Source: an uncultured Collinsella sp. (GTDB lineage: Bacteria > Actinomycetota > Coriobacteriia > Coriobacteriales > Coriobacteriaceae). Taken from it: a stretch of 22,905 nt of DNA. The notes under the pieces are model-generated. The model was given only the letters and a program-made list of their open reading frames with translations. It was not told the DNA's origin and ran no database searches. The stretch covers positions 1-22,905 of the forward strand of contig URKH01000031.1 in NCBI GenBank assembly GCA_900548255.1. The letters are read 5' to 3'. The translations under genes were made by a program, and so were the position numbers. Shown piece by piece: positions 21,471-22,905 of this stretch. Positions within the stretch are counted from its first letter, which is position 1. Every line of letters starts with the position of its first letter.

Positions 21471-22865
21471 CTACTTCTTGCTCTCGGGCAAGACCAGATC
21501 CACGGCAGCGTCCTTGGCAGCATCGATGTGCTGAGCCACGACCGGCGTCTGCGGAAGAATCAGGTTAAGGACGATGGCCATGATGGCGGTGGGGGTTACG
21601 GCATTGGAGCCGATGACGGTGGACACCCAGGCGGGCATACCCTCGCCGGCAAGGCAACCGCTGGCCATCCAGATACCCAGGCCAAAGACGACGGAGGTAC
21701 CGACGATGGTGGTAGTGCGCTGCGTGAGGCCCTCGCGGGTGAACATGCGCACGCCGTTCATGGTGATGGTGCCAAACACGCCCACGGTAGCACCGCCGAT
21801 GACGGGCTGCGGGATAGCGGAAAGGACGGCAGAGAGCTGCGGGAACAGACCGGCGATGGCAAAGACGGCCGCAATGATCACAAAGACCCACTTGTTGACG
21901 ACCTTGTTGGAGCAGATGATGCCCACGTTCTGGCCAAGGGCGCTGGTGGGAAGACCGCCCAGCAGGCCGCCGACCATAGAAGTGAGGCCCTGGGACACGA
22001 TAGCGCCGGAAAGCTCGCGCTCGGTGGGCATACGGTCGATGGAGCCCAGGCAGGCGGCGGAGACGTCACCGATAACCTGGATGGCAACCATGGGGAACAC
22101 GACGGCGAGGGTAATGCAGACCTCGGGATCAAACTCGAGCGCGTAGGGCATGAGCTTGGGAAGGGCGAAGACCTGAGCGGTGGCGACGCTGGAGAAGTCG
22201 ATCATGCCAAAGGGGATGGAGACGATCATGCCAACGATCATGCCAAAGAACACGGATCCCAGCTTGAGCGTGCCCTTGCCAAAGTTGGCGAGCGCAAAGA
22301 CCACGGCGAAGGTGATAAGAGCGACGCACCAGGCCTGCGGAGTGCCCCACAGCGGCGTGCCCATGCCACCGGCCATGTACTTGACGGCCGTGGGATAGAG
22401 AGAGACGCCAATGGAGAAGATGACCGTACCGGTCACGACGGGCGGGAACAGCCACTTGATCTTGCTGTAGGCCAGACCAAAGAGGACCGCGACGGCGCCG
22501 CCGACGATCTCGCCGCCCAGCAGCGCACCAAAGCTAAAGCCCGAGGCACCCATGGCCTGCAGAGCCGGCAGGAACGCGAACGAAACGCCCATGACGATGG
22601 GCAGGCCGCCGCCGATGCGACGGAAGGGAGCGAAGGCCTGAAGGGCCGTGTCGATCGCCGAAAGAATGAGCGCGACCTGAATGATGTCGGTGCTCTGCTG
22701 GCTATTAAAGCCGTAGACGCCGGCCATGATGACAGCCGGGGTGATGATACCGGCAAACGAAGCCAGTACGTGCTGAAGGGCACACGGGATCATTTCCTTA
22801 ACGGGAGGCATGCCTTCACGAGTGAACAGGGCTTCAGTGCCGTTCGTAACCGTCTCCTGGGTCAT
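21471..22865 (-). CDS. NCS2-family purine permease (uracil/xanthine/urate type)
   Basis: A 464-aa, very hydrophobic protein of the NCS2/NAT family with about 14 membrane segments. The TM1 motif is QHV (Q31, H32) and the TM10 signature is QNVG (Q312, N313). Context with urate/xanthine genes argues for urate or xanthine uptake, likely proton-driven in characterised relatives. Two usually acidic sites differ: the TM8 position reads IQVIGD (Q263, where XanQ has E272) and the TM9 position reads SQGL (Q292, where XanQ has D304); D267 is kept. ATG 22865 has GAGGA or GGTGG upstream, neither ideal. First gene of the right operon in the window; its promoter lies at or beyond the right edge. Confidence 0.85.
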   Translation of the reverse strand: MTQETVTNGTEALFTREGMPPVKEMIPCALQHVLASFAGIITPAVIMAGVYGFNSQQSTDIIQVALILSAIDTALQAFAPFRRIGGGLPIVMGVSFAFLPALQAMGASGFSFGALLGGEIVGGAVAVLFGLAYSKIKWLFPPVVTGTVIFSIGVSLYPTAVKYMAGGMGTPLWGTPQAWCVALITFAVVFALANFGKGTLKLGSVFFGMIVGMIVSIPFGMIDFSSVATAQVFALPKLMPYALEFDPEVCITLAVVFPMVAIQVIGDVSAACLGSIDRMPTERELSGAIVSQGLTSMVGGLLGGLPTSALGQNVGIICSNKVVNKWVFVIIAAVFAIAGLFPQLSAVLSAIPQPVIGGATVGVFGTITMNGVRMFTREGLTQRTTTIVGTSVVFGLGIWMASGCLAGEGMPAWVSTVIGSNAVTPTAIMAIVLNLILPQTPVVAQHIDAAKDAAVDLVLPESKK

Positions 22866-22905
22866 TTGACCACCAATCCTCGAAATAGTTGTTTTCGCAT
22901 CTAAC

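Overview
The window looks like a piece of a high-GC gut actinobacterium of the class Coriobacteriia, most likely Collinsella or a close relative. This is inferred from codon use, the gene set and the protein style; no rRNA or other taxonomic marker is present. Most of it is a purine (uric acid/xanthine) catabolic locus of the ygeX-ygeY-ygeW-ygfK-ssnA-hydA-xdhD type. That set has been described in E. coli and, more recently, in anaerobic gut bacteria that degrade urate.

Left block (1-7854). A partial yqeC (plus strand, cut by the window edge) converges on a minus-strand series. In transcription order the series is ygeX (diaminopropionate ammonia-lyase), ygeY (M20 peptidase-like), ygeW (carbamoyltransferase-like), then mocA/ygfJ-hydA (cofactor nucleotidyltransferase plus hydantoinase). 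Upstream of ygeX, divergently transcribed, is a YheO/DauR-type PAS-HTH regulator. The shared 277-bp control region carries a 14-bp inverted repeat that is a plausible operator.

Middle block (7855-13488), apparently accessory. It holds a Pro/Ala-rich single-pass membrane protein, a DUF4143-type AAA ATPase, an unrecognised 140-aa protein, and an AT-richer three-gene cassette. The cassette encodes an XRE-type HTH protein with a hydrophobic tail, a membrane-anchored protein with a winged-helix-like C-terminal region, and a 72-aa acidic aromatic-rich protein. The spaces between these genes are rich in repeats: a four-copy 33-bp phased array, long palindromes, and a two-copy 39-bp repeat.

Right block (13489-22865). 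A minus-strand operon runs permease (NCS2) - ssnA - ygfK - poly-[4Fe-4S] protein - xdhD and ends at a strong intrinsic terminator at 13393-13420. In the E. coli version a FAD subunit (ygfM) accompanies xdhD; none is seen here, and a four-cluster ferredoxin sits directly upstream of xdhD instead.

Working model (inference from family roles): the permease imports the purine. XdhD, the polyferredoxin and YgfK form a redox complex acting on the ring. SsnA and HydA carry out hydrolytic deamination and ring opening. YgeW and YgeY process the ureido/acyl intermediates to 2,3-diaminopropionate, which YgeX converts to pyruvate and ammonia. YqeC and MocA point to a selenium-dependent molybdenum hydroxylase. 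The less expected points are the permease lacking two normally acidic transport residues, the three-gene membrane/HTH cassette, and the repeat families in the gaps.
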